Shown: positions 1 to 8,500, numbered from the stretch's first letter. The stretch: 64,000 bases of DNA from Halanaerobium sp. MA284_MarDTE_T2 (GCF_003337245.1 NZ_QPJE01000008.1:24933-88932), one strand, 5' to 3'. The notes: generated from the sequence alone by a model not told the origin. Numbers and translations: made by a program.

Positions 1-482
1 TCTGGGTTCAATCCCTGAGCTTTGAAGCCACCTAATTGACCGGAACTTTGTGGTGTTAATCCAATATGACCCATAACTAAAATTCCAGCATCAGTAATTG
101 CCTTTATCTGATCAGCAACCCTTCTTCCTCCCTCTAGTTTTACGGCATCAACATCAGACTCCTTTAAAAACCTAACAGCGTTGTTCACCGCTTCAGTGGA
201 AGAGCTTTGGTATGATCCAAATGGCATATCTCCTATAATAAAAGTTTTTTCAGCACCTCTTCTTACATCCTGACAGTGGGCTATACAGTCATCCATTGTT
301 ACAGGTACTGTACCTTTATAGCCTTTAACTACCATTCCCAGTGAATCTCCAACTAAGATCATATCCATACCTGCTTTTTCTGCAAATTGGGCTGTTGGAA
401 AATCATAGGCTGTGATCCAGGCTACCTTTTCTCCTTTTTCTTTCATCTTCATTAAGTCAAGAACACTTTTCTTTTTACCCAT
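1..482 (-). CDS. panB: 3-methyl-2-oxobutanoate hydroxymethyltransferase (PanB), 3' part outside the window
   Basis: About 160 N-terminal codons are visible; the family is about 265-280 aa, so the C-terminal 40% lies beyond base 1. PanB adds a hydroxymethyl group from methylene-tetrahydrofolate to 2-oxoisovalerate, giving ketopantoate for CoA synthesis. Visible family motifs are VGDSLGMVVKG (metal-binding Asp), GDMPFGSY, VKLEGG and GHIGLTPQ. The ATG at 482 follows an AAAGGTGAT ribosome site. The gene starts 30 bp after the alcohol dehydrogenase stop on the same strand, so it is probably cotranscribed with the acid transporter operon. No panC, panD or panE is in view. A catabolic (retro-aldol) role is possible but only inferred. 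Confidence 0.93.
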   Translation of the reverse strand, partial: MGKKKSVLDLMKMKEKGEKVAWITAYDFPTAQFAEKAGMDMILVGDSLGMVVKGYKGTVPVTMDDCIAHCQDVRRGAEKTFIIGDMPFGSYQSSSTEAVNNAVRFLKESDVDAVKLEGGRRVADQIKAITDAGILVMGHIGLTPQSSGQLGGFKAQGLNP

Positions 483-512
483 TTTTATCACCTTTCCAAA
501 CAGTTTTTTATT

Positions 513-1676
513 TTATAACGCCATATTAAAAATATTAACAATATCAGCCTTATTTAATTCCATATATCCACCCACTGGAGCAATATTATCTGCCATCTCT
601 TCAAACTTTTCTTTTCCAATATTAAAATATGATAAAGAAAGTGGTGCTCCTATTTCTTTAAACCATTTTCTTAAAAGTTTAATACCCTCTGTGGCAGTAT
701 ACTTCTCTCCTAGTTTATTCACATCAAGTCCAAAAATCCTATTTCCGAATTGTACAAACTTAGATATATCATTTTTCATAACATAATCAAGCCAATTTGG
801 AAGTAGAATGGATAAACCTGCACCATGTGGTATGTCATAATAAGCACTCAATTCATGTTCTAATTTGTGACAGGGATGAGTTGTTCTTTCATCTTCAACT
901 CCCATTGCTAAAAGTCCATTTAAAGCCATCGTAGAACAAAGAAGAATATTTGCTCTTGAATCATAATCTTTAGGATTTTTTAGTACTTTTTTGCTCTCTT
1001 CCATTAAAGTTAAAATTATTCCTTCTGCCCATCTGTCTTGAAGTGGTACCTCCTTTACATGTGTAAAATACTGTTCCAATACGTGAGCTGTGATATCAAT
1101 TATTCCATAAATTGTATGTTTTTGAGGAACACTAAAAGTTATTGTTGGGTCAAGTACAGAAAATTTAGGAAACAAAACATCACTATGTATTGAAAGCTTT
1201 CTGTTTTCAATTTTATTTGAAATTACAGCCCCGTTATTCATTTCAGAACCTGTAGCAGCAAGTGTTAATACAGTTGCTATGGGCAAAGCAGCAACAGGAT
1301 CATTATTTTTATCAAACATTTCCCATGGATCACCATCATATTTTACTGCAGCAGCTACTGTTTTAGCAGTATCTATAGTGCTACCTCCTCCAACCGCAAG
1401 AACTATATCAATTTTTTTTTCTTTTGCAATCTTTGTACCTTTTCTAACAAGGTCTATTCTTGGATTAGGTTCTACCCCTTCTAAATTATAGATTTTAATA
1501 TCATTTTTTTCTAAAATTTTAACGACTTTTTTATACAAACCAATTCTTTTCACACTTCCTTGCCCGGTGACTAATAAAACTTTTTTTCCATACTTTAAAA
1601 TTTCGCTTCCTAAAACATTCAATTTATCACTGCCAAAAAAAATTTTTGTAGGATTATAAAATTTAAAATTTTTCAT
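513..1676 (-). CDS. Iron-containing alcohol dehydrogenase (BDH/YqhD type)
   Basis: This 387-aa group III alcohol dehydrogenase interconverts an aldehyde or ketone and its alcohol with NAD(P)H. The N-terminal nucleotide-binding half carries VGGGSTIDTAK (about residues 96-106). The C-terminal metal-binding half shows DITAHVLEQYF (Asp and His ligands) and a His-rich stretch with HPCHKLEHE and DIPHGAG, as in the butanol dehydrogenase/YqhD branch. Length is normal. It follows the DUF2148 gene by 11 bp and precedes panB, at the distal end of the transport operon, so its substrate probably derives from the imported acid. The actual substrate cannot be read from sequence. Confidence 0.92.
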   Translation of the reverse strand: MKNFKFYNPTKIFFGSDKLNVLGSEILKYGKKVLLVTGQGSVKRIGLYKKVVKILEKNDIKIYNLEGVEPNPRIDLVRKGTKIAKEKKIDIVLAVGGGSTIDTAKTVAAAVKYDGDPWEMFDKNNDPVAALPIATVLTLAATGSEMNNGAVISNKIENRKLSIHSDVLFPKFSVLDPTITFSVPQKHTIYGIIDITAHVLEQYFTHVKEVPLQDRWAEGIILTLMEESKKVLKNPKDYDSRANILLCSTMALNGLLAMGVEDERTTHPCHKLEHELSAYYDIPHGAGLSILLPNWLDYVMKNDISKFVQFGNRIFGLDVNKLGEKYTATEGIKLLRKWFKEIGAPLSLSYFNIGKEKFEEMADNIAPVGGYMELNKADIVNIFNMAL

Positions 1677-1687
1677 ATAACCATCCT

Positions 1688-2203
1688 TTATCTATCAAAA
1701 TATATATTCTTACCTGTTATAGAAATTGGAATACCTACAACAATTTCTCCATCAATAATCTTCTCTTTTTTTGCCACAGCTCCTATTCTATACATTATTC
1801 TGTTATCAACATTAAACAAAGCTGCTGTCTTCACTGCTGAACCTAATGCAATCCCTAAATCTATTAATCTCCAGGCACAAACAGGACCATCAAATTCTTC
1901 TCCTTTTCTCATTTCTAAATCATTACAATTATTATAACCACATGCTCCACAATTCAGGCCTAATGCTTTAGCTTCATTTAATGATATAATTAAAACAGCA
2001 GAACTTTTTTTTACATTTTCACCATCTCTATCAAAGTTTTTCTTTTTGTTTTCTTTTCCATATTTAATCATAGCATCAGCAAGTTTTTTTATTTCTTGTT
2101 CTTCTAATATTTTTGTTTTCAGATAGTTACTTCCACCTGCTTTAGGTGCTGTTATAGCAGAAATATTCATGAATTGTGCAACTGTTTGAGTTACTTGTTT
2201 CAT
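1688..2203 (-). CDS. DUF2148 ferredoxin-domain protein
   Basis: A protein of about 171 aa with the DUF2148 pattern: a helical N-terminus, then LGLNCGACGYNNC and a later GPVCAWR, which supply at least four cysteines likely to hold an Fe-S cluster, followed by IDLGIALGSAVKTA. The family is seen in anaerobes and has no assigned reaction. I chose the ATG at 2203 because GAGGAGG precedes it; an in-frame upstream TTG overlaps that ribosome site. The gene is 11 bp downstream of tctA and 11 bp upstream of the alcohol dehydrogenase, so it is within the operon. A redox role is inferred from the cysteines and context. Confidence 0.85.
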   Translation of the reverse strand: MKQVTQTVAQFMNISAITAPKAGGSNYLKTKILEEQEIKKLADAMIKYGKENKKKNFDRDGENVKKSSAVLIISLNEAKALGLNCGACGYNNCNDLEMRKGEEFDGPVCAWRLIDLGIALGSAVKTAALFNVDNRIMYRIGAVAKKEKIIDGEIVVGIPISITGKNIYFDR

Positions 2204-2214
2204 CTTTTTCCTCC

Positions 2215-3726
2215 TCAACCTTCAGATTTGATATTTTTAGTAATCTGATAATCTTTAAAAGCACTATACATTGACCAAATGAATAATATGAGGCTTAAAA
2301 TTAACAATGTAGCCGAAATTGGTCTAGTAAAAAATATTGTGAAACTTCCATATGACATACTTAAAGCTCTTCTCATACTGGGCTCTGCAATTCCTCCGAG
2401 AACAAGTCCCAAAATAATAGGAGCCAATGGATAATCTTGTTCTTCTAAGAAATATGCTATTATTCCAAATATTAACATAACCCAAATATCGAATACATTT
2501 GTTCTATTGGCATAAGCCCCTATAGTACACAGTAAAATAATTATACTAATTACTACTGTATAAGGGACTTTAAAAATTTGAGTGAACACTCTAACAAATC
2601 CTTTATTCAAAAGAAGTATAAAAACATTCACAATAAATAAACCAGCAAAAATAGTATAAACTAATTTAGGTTGTTGTTGGAAGAGCAATGGTCCTGGTTG
2701 CATTCCATGTAATATAAATGCTCCTAACATAACTGCTGTTGTAGCACTACCTGGTATTCCCAAAGATAATAGTGGTATCATTGCTCCTGCAGAAGCAGCA
2801 TTATTTGCAACTTCTGGAGCAGCTACACCTTCTGGAACTCCTGTTCCAAAGTCTTTTCCATTTTTTGAAAATCTTTGGGCAAAACTATATCCAAATAAAC
2901 TTGCAGTTGTTGCTCCAGCTCCAGGAAGAATTCCTATAAAAGTTCCCAAAAGAGAGTTTATACTCAATATTTTTTTAAATTTTACAAAAAAATGAAAAGG
3001 AGGTAATAAAGTTCCTGAGTATTGTGCTTCACTGTTCATTTCAGATAATTTTGCTCCTTTTCTAATTTGCCTTAACATTTCAGAAATTGCAAAAGTACCT
3101 AAAATAATTGGCACTAAATCAATACCACCTAAAAATTCAGATATTCCAAATGTAAATCTTGGCATCATTTTTACAGGATCTAAACCTACAGTGGCTAATA
3201 AAAGACCTATACACATAGTTATAAAAGCTTTTACTAAATTTTTGCTTCCAAGAGAAGACACTAAAGTAAGACCAAAAATTGCTAATGAAAAATACTCGGC
3301 TTCTGAAAAATTTAAAGCCCATTTTGCAAGCTGTGGAGCTAAAAAAGTTAATATAATTGTTCCTACAATTCCACCAGTTGCTGATGCAAACACGGCAGTT
3401 GATATTGCTTCGTTCATCCTACCTTTTTGAGTCATTTTATATCCATCTAAAGAAGTTACAACTGCTTCAGGAGCTCCTGGAGTTCTAAACATAATTGCAC
3501 TAATAGATCCAGCATAAACAGCCGCTGAATAAACTGCAGTTAGTATCAAAAAAGCTTTTACAGGCCCAATCCCATATGTTATTGGCACAAGAAGTACAAC
3601 AGTCATTACACCACTCATGCCTGGAACTGCTCCACTAACTAAACCAAGCACTACTGAACTTATAATTAATATTAAGTTTACTGGAGAAAGTGCTGTTCCA
3701 AATCCCATCAATAAATTATTTATCAT
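2215..3726 (-). CDS. tctA: Tripartite tricarboxylate transporter, large membrane subunit TctA
   Basis: A protein of about 503 aa with a dozen predicted hydrophobic segments: the large permease subunit of a TTT family secondary transporter, which imports carboxylic acids delivered by a periplasmic binding protein using an ion gradient. Family features are SGAVPGMSGVMT near the N-terminus, GAPEAVVTSLDGY, GILPGAGATTASLFGY in the middle, and SLGIPGSATTAVMLGAF. The start is the ATG at 3726 with AGGGGGA upstream; the longer frame begins inside that site. It lies 27 bp after tctB. Substrate is not predictable: citrate, tartrate, aromatic acids and others are known for the family. Confidence 0.95.
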   Translation of the reverse strand: MINNLLMGFGTALSPVNLILIISSVVLGLVSGAVPGMSGVMTVVLLVPITYGIGPVKAFLILTAVYSAAVYAGSISAIMFRTPGAPEAVVTSLDGYKMTQKGRMNEAISTAVFASATGGIVGTIILTFLAPQLAKWALNFSEAEYFSLAIFGLTLVSSLGSKNLVKAFITMCIGLLLATVGLDPVKMMPRFTFGISEFLGGIDLVPIILGTFAISEMLRQIRKGAKLSEMNSEAQYSGTLLPPFHFFVKFKKILSINSLLGTFIGILPGAGATTASLFGYSFAQRFSKNGKDFGTGVPEGVAAPEVANNAASAGAMIPLLSLGIPGSATTAVMLGAFILHGMQPGPLLFQQQPKLVYTIFAGLFIVNVFILLLNKGFVRVFTQIFKVPYTVVISIIILLCTIGAYANRTNVFDIWVMLIFGIIAYFLEEQDYPLAPIILGLVLGGIAEPSMRRALSMSYGSFTIFFTRPISATLLILSLILFIWSMYSAFKDYQITKNIKSEG

Positions 3727-3753
3727 AGGTAATCCCCCTAACAAATTTATTAA

Positions 3754-4266
3754 TCAATAAAAAATATAGCTAACTTTTCTAAATATACTTTGTCCTCTGG
3801 GCAATAATAGATTAAGATAATTTGGAAATATATATGCCAATAAAACAACTATAACAATAGCAATAACAGGAGCTAATATTTTTTTTCTATATCCTAAATT
3901 CCAGAACATTGAAACTAATAACAGGGGGGTTAACAATATAAATCCTAAAGTTCTTAAAAACATAGAATAAATAGATAATATAATTAAACTTATAAAAAAT
4001 TTTTTACTGTTATTTTTTATTTCTTCAATATCTTTTTCTTCTTTATATGCCTCAGTTTCTTCCATTATTTTATCTCTTTTTTTAAATAAAGAACCAAGAT
4101 TAATTAAACTTAACACTAGCATAAAACTAATTATTATTCTTGGCCAAAAAGCTGGTCCTACTCCTTTAGATTGATTTACATCAAACGTATTGACATAAAA
4201 AAGCAAAAATATTGAAATAAAAAATATAATTAAAGCTATAATAATTTCCTTTTTGAAAGTTCTCAT
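3754..4266 (-). CDS. tctB: Tripartite tricarboxylate transporter, small membrane subunit TctB
   Basis: A protein of about 170 aa with four hydrophobic segments (roughly residues 8-27, 37-55, 90-115 and 130-155), the usual topology of TctB, which forms the membrane complex with TctA. A charged, Lys/Glu-rich loop separates helices two and three. The ATG at 4266 has AGAGGG seven bases upstream. It lies between tctC and tctA on the same strand. TctB sequences diverge strongly, so the call rests on size, topology and position more than on motifs. A 30-bp perfect palindrome precedes it. Confidence 0.9.
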   Translation of the reverse strand: MRTFKKEIIIALIIFFISIFLLFYVNTFDVNQSKGVGPAFWPRIIISFMLVLSLINLGSLFKKRDKIMEETEAYKEEKDIEEIKNNSKKFFISLIILSIYSMFLRTLGFILLTPLLLVSMFWNLGYRKKILAPVIAIVIVVLLAYIFPNYLNLLLPRGQSIFRKVSYIFY

Positions 4267-4287
4267 TAACAACCCTCTCTTTTCATT

Positions 4288-4317
4288 CTAGGCACTAGTT
4301 TTAAAACTAGTGCCTAG
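4288..4317. promoter_or_regulatory. 30-bp perfect palindrome between tctC and tctB
   Basis: CTAGGCACTAGTTTT is followed by its exact reverse complement. In the tctC-tctB transcript it would fold into a stable hairpin with no U-tract after it. It is best read as an intercistronic stem that stabilises the tctC message or partly terminates, so that the binding protein is made in excess over the membrane subunits. A DNA operator is an alternative reading. Confidence 0.7.
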
Positions 4318-4345
4318 GTAATAACATTTACTTAATATAAATATA

Positions 4346-5296
4346 CTAGTCAAGCAAATGCTTGAGATTTTTCATAGTTTCAACATCTTTCTTGAAAAAT
4401 TCTTCGAATTCTTCTGTACTCATATATCCATTTCTTAAATCTAAAAAGTTCTTACTTTCGAATTCTTTATAATGATCACTACTCATAGCTTTTTTATACA
4501 TATCATGAATCTTTTTAACTATATGGTCTGGAGTACCCGCTTTAACAAAGATACCACGCCAAATTCCTAATGTTGCATCCCAACCTTTTTCAACAGAAGT
4601 TGGAACATCTGGATAACCTGCAACTCTCTCTCCATCTTTCAAAAATACCAATGGTCTTACTTCCCCAGCATCTAATAAACCTTTTATTTCCTGCATCTCA
4701 GCCTGAAATGCATGTAAGTTTCCTGCCAAGCCATCTTTTTGTTCACTACCGGCAGAATCATAATTCACAGTGGTAATGTCAATTCCTGCTGCTTCTGCAA
4801 AATTTTCAATAAATAATTGTGTTATAGAACCAACAGTACCGATTTTCACTTCACCTGGATTATCTTTAGCATAGTTTACTAATTCATCTATTGTTTTAAA
4901 TTGACCATCTTTTCTTGTAACAATTATTGAAACATCTGATTGAGCTCTCATCACAGGTTGCCAATCTTCAACATCATATTCAACAGTGCCCATTGCTATA
5001 TTTAAAGAAAGAGAAGATGGAGCAAATAAAATTGTATATCCATCAGCAGGTTGGTTTTGAACATAAGCAGATGCCAAAGCACCATTAGCTCCAGGTTTAT
5101 TGCTTATAACTAAAGGAACATCAATATAATCTTTTGCAGGAGTAGAAAGTGAACGAGCAGCATTATCAGTACCTCCACCTGCACCATAACCTACTATAAC
5201 ATTAATTGTTCTCTCAGGATATTCAGCCAAAACTGCACTCGAAAAAAGACTCATAATTAAAAACCCAAGAACAAAAATAGTTGTTAATTTTTTCAT
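4346..5296 (-). CDS. tctC: Tripartite tricarboxylate transporter substrate-binding protein TctC
   Basis: A 316-aa extracytoplasmic solute receptor (Bug/TctC family). A signal peptide is clear: MKKL, a hydrophobic core to about residue 22, then a cleavage-like AVLA. The mature protein begins with the family hallmark YPERTINVIVGYGAGGGTD and carries NKPGANGALA, which line the carboxylate pocket. There is no lipobox cysteine, so it is probably periplasmic and soluble. It is first of the three transporter genes in transcription order and followed by a strong hairpin, consistent with higher expression. The ligand is unknown. Confidence 0.95.
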   Translation of the reverse strand: MKKLTTIFVLGFLIMSLFSSAVLAEYPERTINVIVGYGAGGGTDNAARSLSTPAKDYIDVPLVISNKPGANGALASAYVQNQPADGYTILFAPSSLSLNIAMGTVEYDVEDWQPVMRAQSDVSIIVTRKDGQFKTIDELVNYAKDNPGEVKIGTVGSITQLFIENFAEAAGIDITTVNYDSAGSEQKDGLAGNLHAFQAEMQEIKGLLDAGEVRPLVFLKDGERVAGYPDVPTSVEKGWDATLGIWRGIFVKAGTPDHIVKKIHDMYKKAMSSDHYKEFESKNFLDLRNGYMSTEEFEEFFKKDVETMKNLKHLLD

Positions 5297-5389
5297 AAAA
5301 ATCCCCTTTCGCTAAATTAATAGCTAATAATTTAATGTCAAACCAACTGAACTAAAATAATTTTATATCACCTCCCAATTTAAATTTAA

Positions 5390-6016
5390 TTAATTCTCAG
5401 ACACAATTCTCTCAATTATCTTAGCTGCTCTTTCTGGATTAAAAACTCCACAATGACAATTAGGTGCAATCTTTTTTGCTGCTTGTTCTGGAGTCATTGT
5501 TCCTTTTTTAACATTACTGATTACTAATTGGGTCAAATTAGAAGAAATCATACCATGTCCACACATAGTAGTTATTTCTAATATTTCTTCATCTGGAAGA
5601 AGATTAGTATTCCCCCATATGCCAAGAGAATGTTCTATAGTATGTCTTTCAATACCAACTTTTTTAGCTATTTCATCAACTGCATCTAATACACCAGTAG
5701 CAATAACAGACATACCCAAATCTGCTTCTTTTACTTCTTCCATTGCCTTTTCCATAGTTTCTTCGTCAGTAAAAACTGCATGAACTACCGAACTCTCAGT
5801 AATATTTTCTCTTATTCCCTTCTCTCCAACACCATATTTATTTCCAGTTCCACAATCACCAAAGTTAACGGGATCATATTTTATAACAATATCAAAAAAC
5901 TTTGTTAATTTGGGTATACTCCCTTTTTCATTAAAACCCTGAGCTGGAATTGCAAATAATACAAAATCATTTATTAAACTTTCATAGGGACCACGGCGAT
6001 GTAATGTATGAGTCAT
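5390..6016 (-). CDS. Uncharacterised cysteine-motif protein, partner of the adjacent ferredoxin-like gene
   Basis: 208 aa with no assignable reaction. It has isolated cysteines in conserved-looking glycine-rich contexts: GDCGTGNK (near residue 55), TTMCGHGM (near 151) and PNCHCGVFNPERAA (near 187), which could bind a metal or Fe-S cluster. The middle is a mixed alpha/beta stretch. Its start overlaps the stop of the upstream ferredoxin-like gene by one base (TAATG), so the two are translationally coupled and probably act together. They precede a carboxylate transporter, which suggests enzymatic processing of the imported acid. The gene should be treated as a hypothetical with a likely redox role. 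Confidence 0.8.
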   Translation of the reverse strand: MTHTLHRRGPYESLINDFVLFAIPAQGFNEKGSIPKLTKFFDIVIKYDPVNFGDCGTGNKYGVGEKGIRENITESSVVHAVFTDEETMEKAMEEVKEADLGMSVIATGVLDAVDEIAKKVGIERHTIEHSLGIWGNTNLLPDEEILEITTMCGHGMISSNLTQLVISNVKKGTMTPEQAAKKIAPNCHCGVFNPERAAKIIERIVSEN

Positions 6017-6741
6017 TATTTTCCCTCCTTAGCTTTTGGTCTACCTAAACCAAGATTTGTTTTCCCATTTATAGAAGGGTCAAATCCTAAATCTCTAGCA
6101 ATTTCTGCAGCAGGCAAAGTATTATCATTCTCTAATTTCCCTGCTAAATCAAGACTAAATACTGTTTCTAATTCTTTAGAAACTTCTTTAATTGCATTTA
6201 AAGCTTCTGGTACTCTTTCCCTATCGATATCAAATTCAACAATAGCTGATAAAACTCTTTCATTTAAATACTTTTCTTGAATTTCTCCAGTTTCTTCATT
6301 CTTCATTAAAGGTTTTAATGGATTACATGGTTCTAATTTATTAATACCAATCGATGCTAATTTTTTAGTAACTTTTTCTACATCATAAAATCTTGTTGCA
6401 ATTCCTGGACGGCCCAATTCAACTGCTATACCTACATGCCCTTTTTTAAATCTACCTGTCACTTCATTCGTTTTCATTTCTTCAGTTCCTCTTCCTAATA
6501 CGGCAGTCGATTCATGAGGCACAAGTGGATTGGAAAATGCTTTTCTTAATTTTCTTAATTCATCCATTTCTCCTTCATAAAATGCATCTACCGGACAGCC
6601 AGCATGTTTCTCACAAATTCCACACTCAACACATTCATCTTCTACTATGTAACAAGTTTCTTCTCCTTCTTTTATAGCTTCTACTGGACAATACGGTATA
6701 CACTGATTACATAATATACATTTACTTTCATCAATTTTCAT
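6016..6741 (-). CDS. Two-[4Fe-4S] ferredoxin-domain protein with unknown C-terminal domain
   Basis: 241 aa. Residues 1-55 are a bacterial ferredoxin domain with CILCNQCIPYCP and CVECGICEKHAGCP, ligands for two [4Fe-4S] clusters. The remaining 185 residues contain GRGTEEMKTNEVTGRF and ELGRPGIATRF followed by an alpha/beta region; I do not recognise a named family. The start has a good AGGAGG site. It is the first gene of the operon (6741 to 1) and is coupled to the next gene. The pair resembles a small ferredoxin-linked reductase or dehydrogenase split over two polypeptides, which is an inference. Confidence 0.82.
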   Translation of the reverse strand: MKIDESKCILCNQCIPYCPVEAIKEGEETCYIVEDECVECGICEKHAGCPVDAFYEGEMDELRKLRKAFSNPLVPHESTAVLGRGTEEMKTNEVTGRFKKGHVGIAVELGRPGIATRFYDVEKVTKKLASIGINKLEPCNPLKPLMKNEETGEIQEKYLNERVLSAIVEFDIDRERVPEALNAIKEVSKELETVFSLDLAGKLENDNTLPAAEIARDLGFDPSINGKTNLGLGRPKAKEGK

Positions 6742-7303
6742 TAATAAATTTCCTCCTTTTTAAACTTTAATTTTTGACTTATTTCATATTATGGTATAAT
6801 CTTTTGATCCCCCCTATTATCAATCCCCTTATTATTAAAAATAGCTATTATTTTAATACCAGCTGTAACTAAAAACATAAAAACTTTTATCACGATCTCT
6901 TAATTTATTATTCTTTAACAAATTTTTGTTTCCTAGATAAGAAAATAAAGAAAATAAAGTAAATTGTGTAATATCATATTATTAAAAATATTATGTCTTT
7001 TTATATTATAAGTTATATTAAGCTTTTTTTGTGTTGTAAATGTAAATAATATGTATTAAAGTTGAAAAAGGCCCCAGTACTGGGGCCTTGATTTATAATC
7101 TGTTTCATTACATATTAATATTTAAATCTTATTTAAATCTATTGATCATAGAATTTGTTCATAAAATTATTCTGCAGTTACATTATTATTATCGGCAGTC
7201 ATAAAAAAAGATAACCAGATTCAGAAGTACTGTGACTTCATCAGCTGGCTTTAGATAACATATGCTCTTTATATTGATATTATTTAACTTAATTTAAATT
7301 TTT
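6742..7303. other. Intergenic region, 562 bp, with one terminator
   Basis: This very AT-rich spacer separates the organic-acid operon (its promoter must lie here, reading left) from the yaiI/kdsC pair. I found no convincing gene. Apart from the inverted repeat at 7068-7089 I see only weak promoter-like strings: on the minus strand upstream of 6741 there is a TATACCATAAT stretch but no clean -35. Confidence 0.5.
7068..7089 (-). terminator. Rho-independent terminator, perfect 22-bp palindrome
   Basis: AAGGCCCCAGT is followed by its exact reverse complement; on the minus strand the stem runs into TTTTTC. It lies about 215 bp downstream of yaiI and probably ends that transcript. Confidence 0.65.
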
Positions 7304-7765
7304 TCAAATATTTTCGTCATTATTTGACAGATTATTTTTTTCAATTAAAAACTTTAATTTCTCCGCAAATCTTAAATCATCTGCTTCAGATCTTTTTTTA
7401 TGGGAATTATGGCGTCCTGTTTTACGCCTCCATTTAAAGTTCTGATGCCTCTGCATTAAAAGATAATCTATATTATTATCAGAAAAAATTTTACCGGAAA
7501 AACTTATTACCTGGGCACCTTTTCCCAGAACAACTGCTGCCAGACCATAATCACCGGTAACTACAATATCATTTTCCCGACAGAAATTAAATATTTCCAT
7601 ATCGGCAGACTGATATTTCTGATCAACTACAAATATCTTGCCATAATCAACCGTAAGATGGTGATTTAAATCAGTAAAAATATCAAGCTCAATTCCATAT
7701 TCCTCGGCAATATTTTCTACTATTCCAACAACAGGACATCCATCACCATCTACTAAAATTCTCAT
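7304..7765 (-). CDS. YaiI/YqxD family protein (UPF0178, DUF188)
   Basis: About 153 aa, normal for the family. Characteristic are the N-terminal RILVDGDGCPV, a central VVTGDYGLAAVVLGKGA and the basic RRKTGRHNSHKKRSEADD, all typical of UPF0178. The fold is PIN-like and the family is thought to act on nucleic acid, but no reaction is established. I chose the ATG at 7765 over the TTG two codons upstream, which overlaps the kdsC stop. The gene directly follows kdsC, so they are probably cotranscribed. Confidence 0.92.
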   Translation of the reverse strand: MRILVDGDGCPVVGIVENIAEEYGIELDIFTDLNHHLTVDYGKIFVVDQKYQSADMEIFNFCRENDIVVTGDYGLAAVVLGKGAQVISFSGKIFSDNNIDYLLMQRHQNFKWRRKTGRHNSHKKRSEADDLRFAEKLKFLIEKNNLSNNDENI

Positions 7766-7767
7766 TT

Positions 7768-8271
7768 TCAATCTTTGTACCTATCAAGAATTTTATCCAG
7801 CTGACCGGTTTTTCTAAATAAATGCTGTAAAATTTGTCTTACAGCACCATTACCACCATTATAATCAGAGATATAATCTGCTATTTCTTTTACAGCTTCT
7901 GCTGCATCAGCCGGACAGCCGGCAAAAGCTGCTTTTTTCATGACTTTAAAATCATTTAAATCATCACCCAAATAAGCTATATTTTCGAAAGTTATTTCTT
8001 TGTCCTGCATTATTTCCTGCAGTTTACCTTCTTTATCCTTTATATCCTGATAAAGTTCTTTTATTCCAAGTTCTGCCGCCCTTCTTTCAACTATCTTTGA
8101 TTTCCGTCCAGTTATAATTATTATATCAATTCCAGTTCTTAGAGCTCCAGCAACCATAAGACCGTCCTTTACATTAAAAGTTTTCATCTCATTATCAAAG
8201 TTATCCAGATAAACCTTTCCATCTGTCAGTGTTCCATCTACATCAAGAAAAATAGTATTTATTTTTTCCAT
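7768..8271 (-). CDS. kdsC: HAD phosphatase, KdsC-like (3-deoxy-manno-octulosonate 8-phosphate phosphatase family)
   Basis: 167 aa, matching the capless C0 HAD class. Motif I is FLDVDGTLTDG (nucleophile and acid Asp), motif II IIITGRKS, the Lys motif lies in the KDKEGKL region, and motif IV is YLGDDLNDFKVM, followed by CPADAAEAVK as in KdsC/KdsC-like proteins. KdsC hydrolyses Kdo-8-phosphate in LPS synthesis, which fits a diderm Firmicute. No other kds gene is nearby, so a different sugar phosphate remains possible. It is followed at once by yaiI. Confidence 0.88.
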   Translation of the reverse strand: MEKINTIFLDVDGTLTDGKVYLDNFDNEMKTFNVKDGLMVAGALRTGIDIIIITGRKSKIVERRAAELGIKELYQDIKDKEGKLQEIMQDKEITFENIAYLGDDLNDFKVMKKAAFAGCPADAAEAVKEIADYISDYNGGNGAVRQILQHLFRKTGQLDKILDRYKD

Positions 8272-8435
8272 TATACCAGCTCCATCTTAAAATATTTCTG
8301 CCTCAGCTTCTCTTTGTACCGCCAGGTGGTACTCTTTCTGTTATCCATAAATAACAGCACCTCATCTTATAAATTTAATCAATTATTGAGATTCATTATC
8401 AGTTATTATATATCTTTTAACATTTACTGTAAAGT

Positions 8436-8465
8436 AAAAACTCCACCATTATGGTGAAGTTTTTA
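8436..8465. terminator. Terminator at the end of the opp/dpp operon
   Basis: The AAAAACTCCACC/GGTGAAGTTTTT stem has T-runs on both sides, so it can work in either direction. It lies 35 bp past the oppF stop. Confidence 0.8.
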
Positions 8466-8500
8466 AATTAAAAATATTTAGATAGTAAAGATATATCAAC

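Noticed and set aside
4288..4317. Recombination or attachment site
   Set aside because: A single perfect palindrome inside an operon, with no integrase or direct repeat nearby; an intercistronic hairpin is simpler.
6774..6800. TTGACT...TATAAT on the plus strand
   Set aside because: The spacing is only 15 bp and no plus-strand gene or RNA structure follows before the convergent genes; probably chance in AT-rich DNA.
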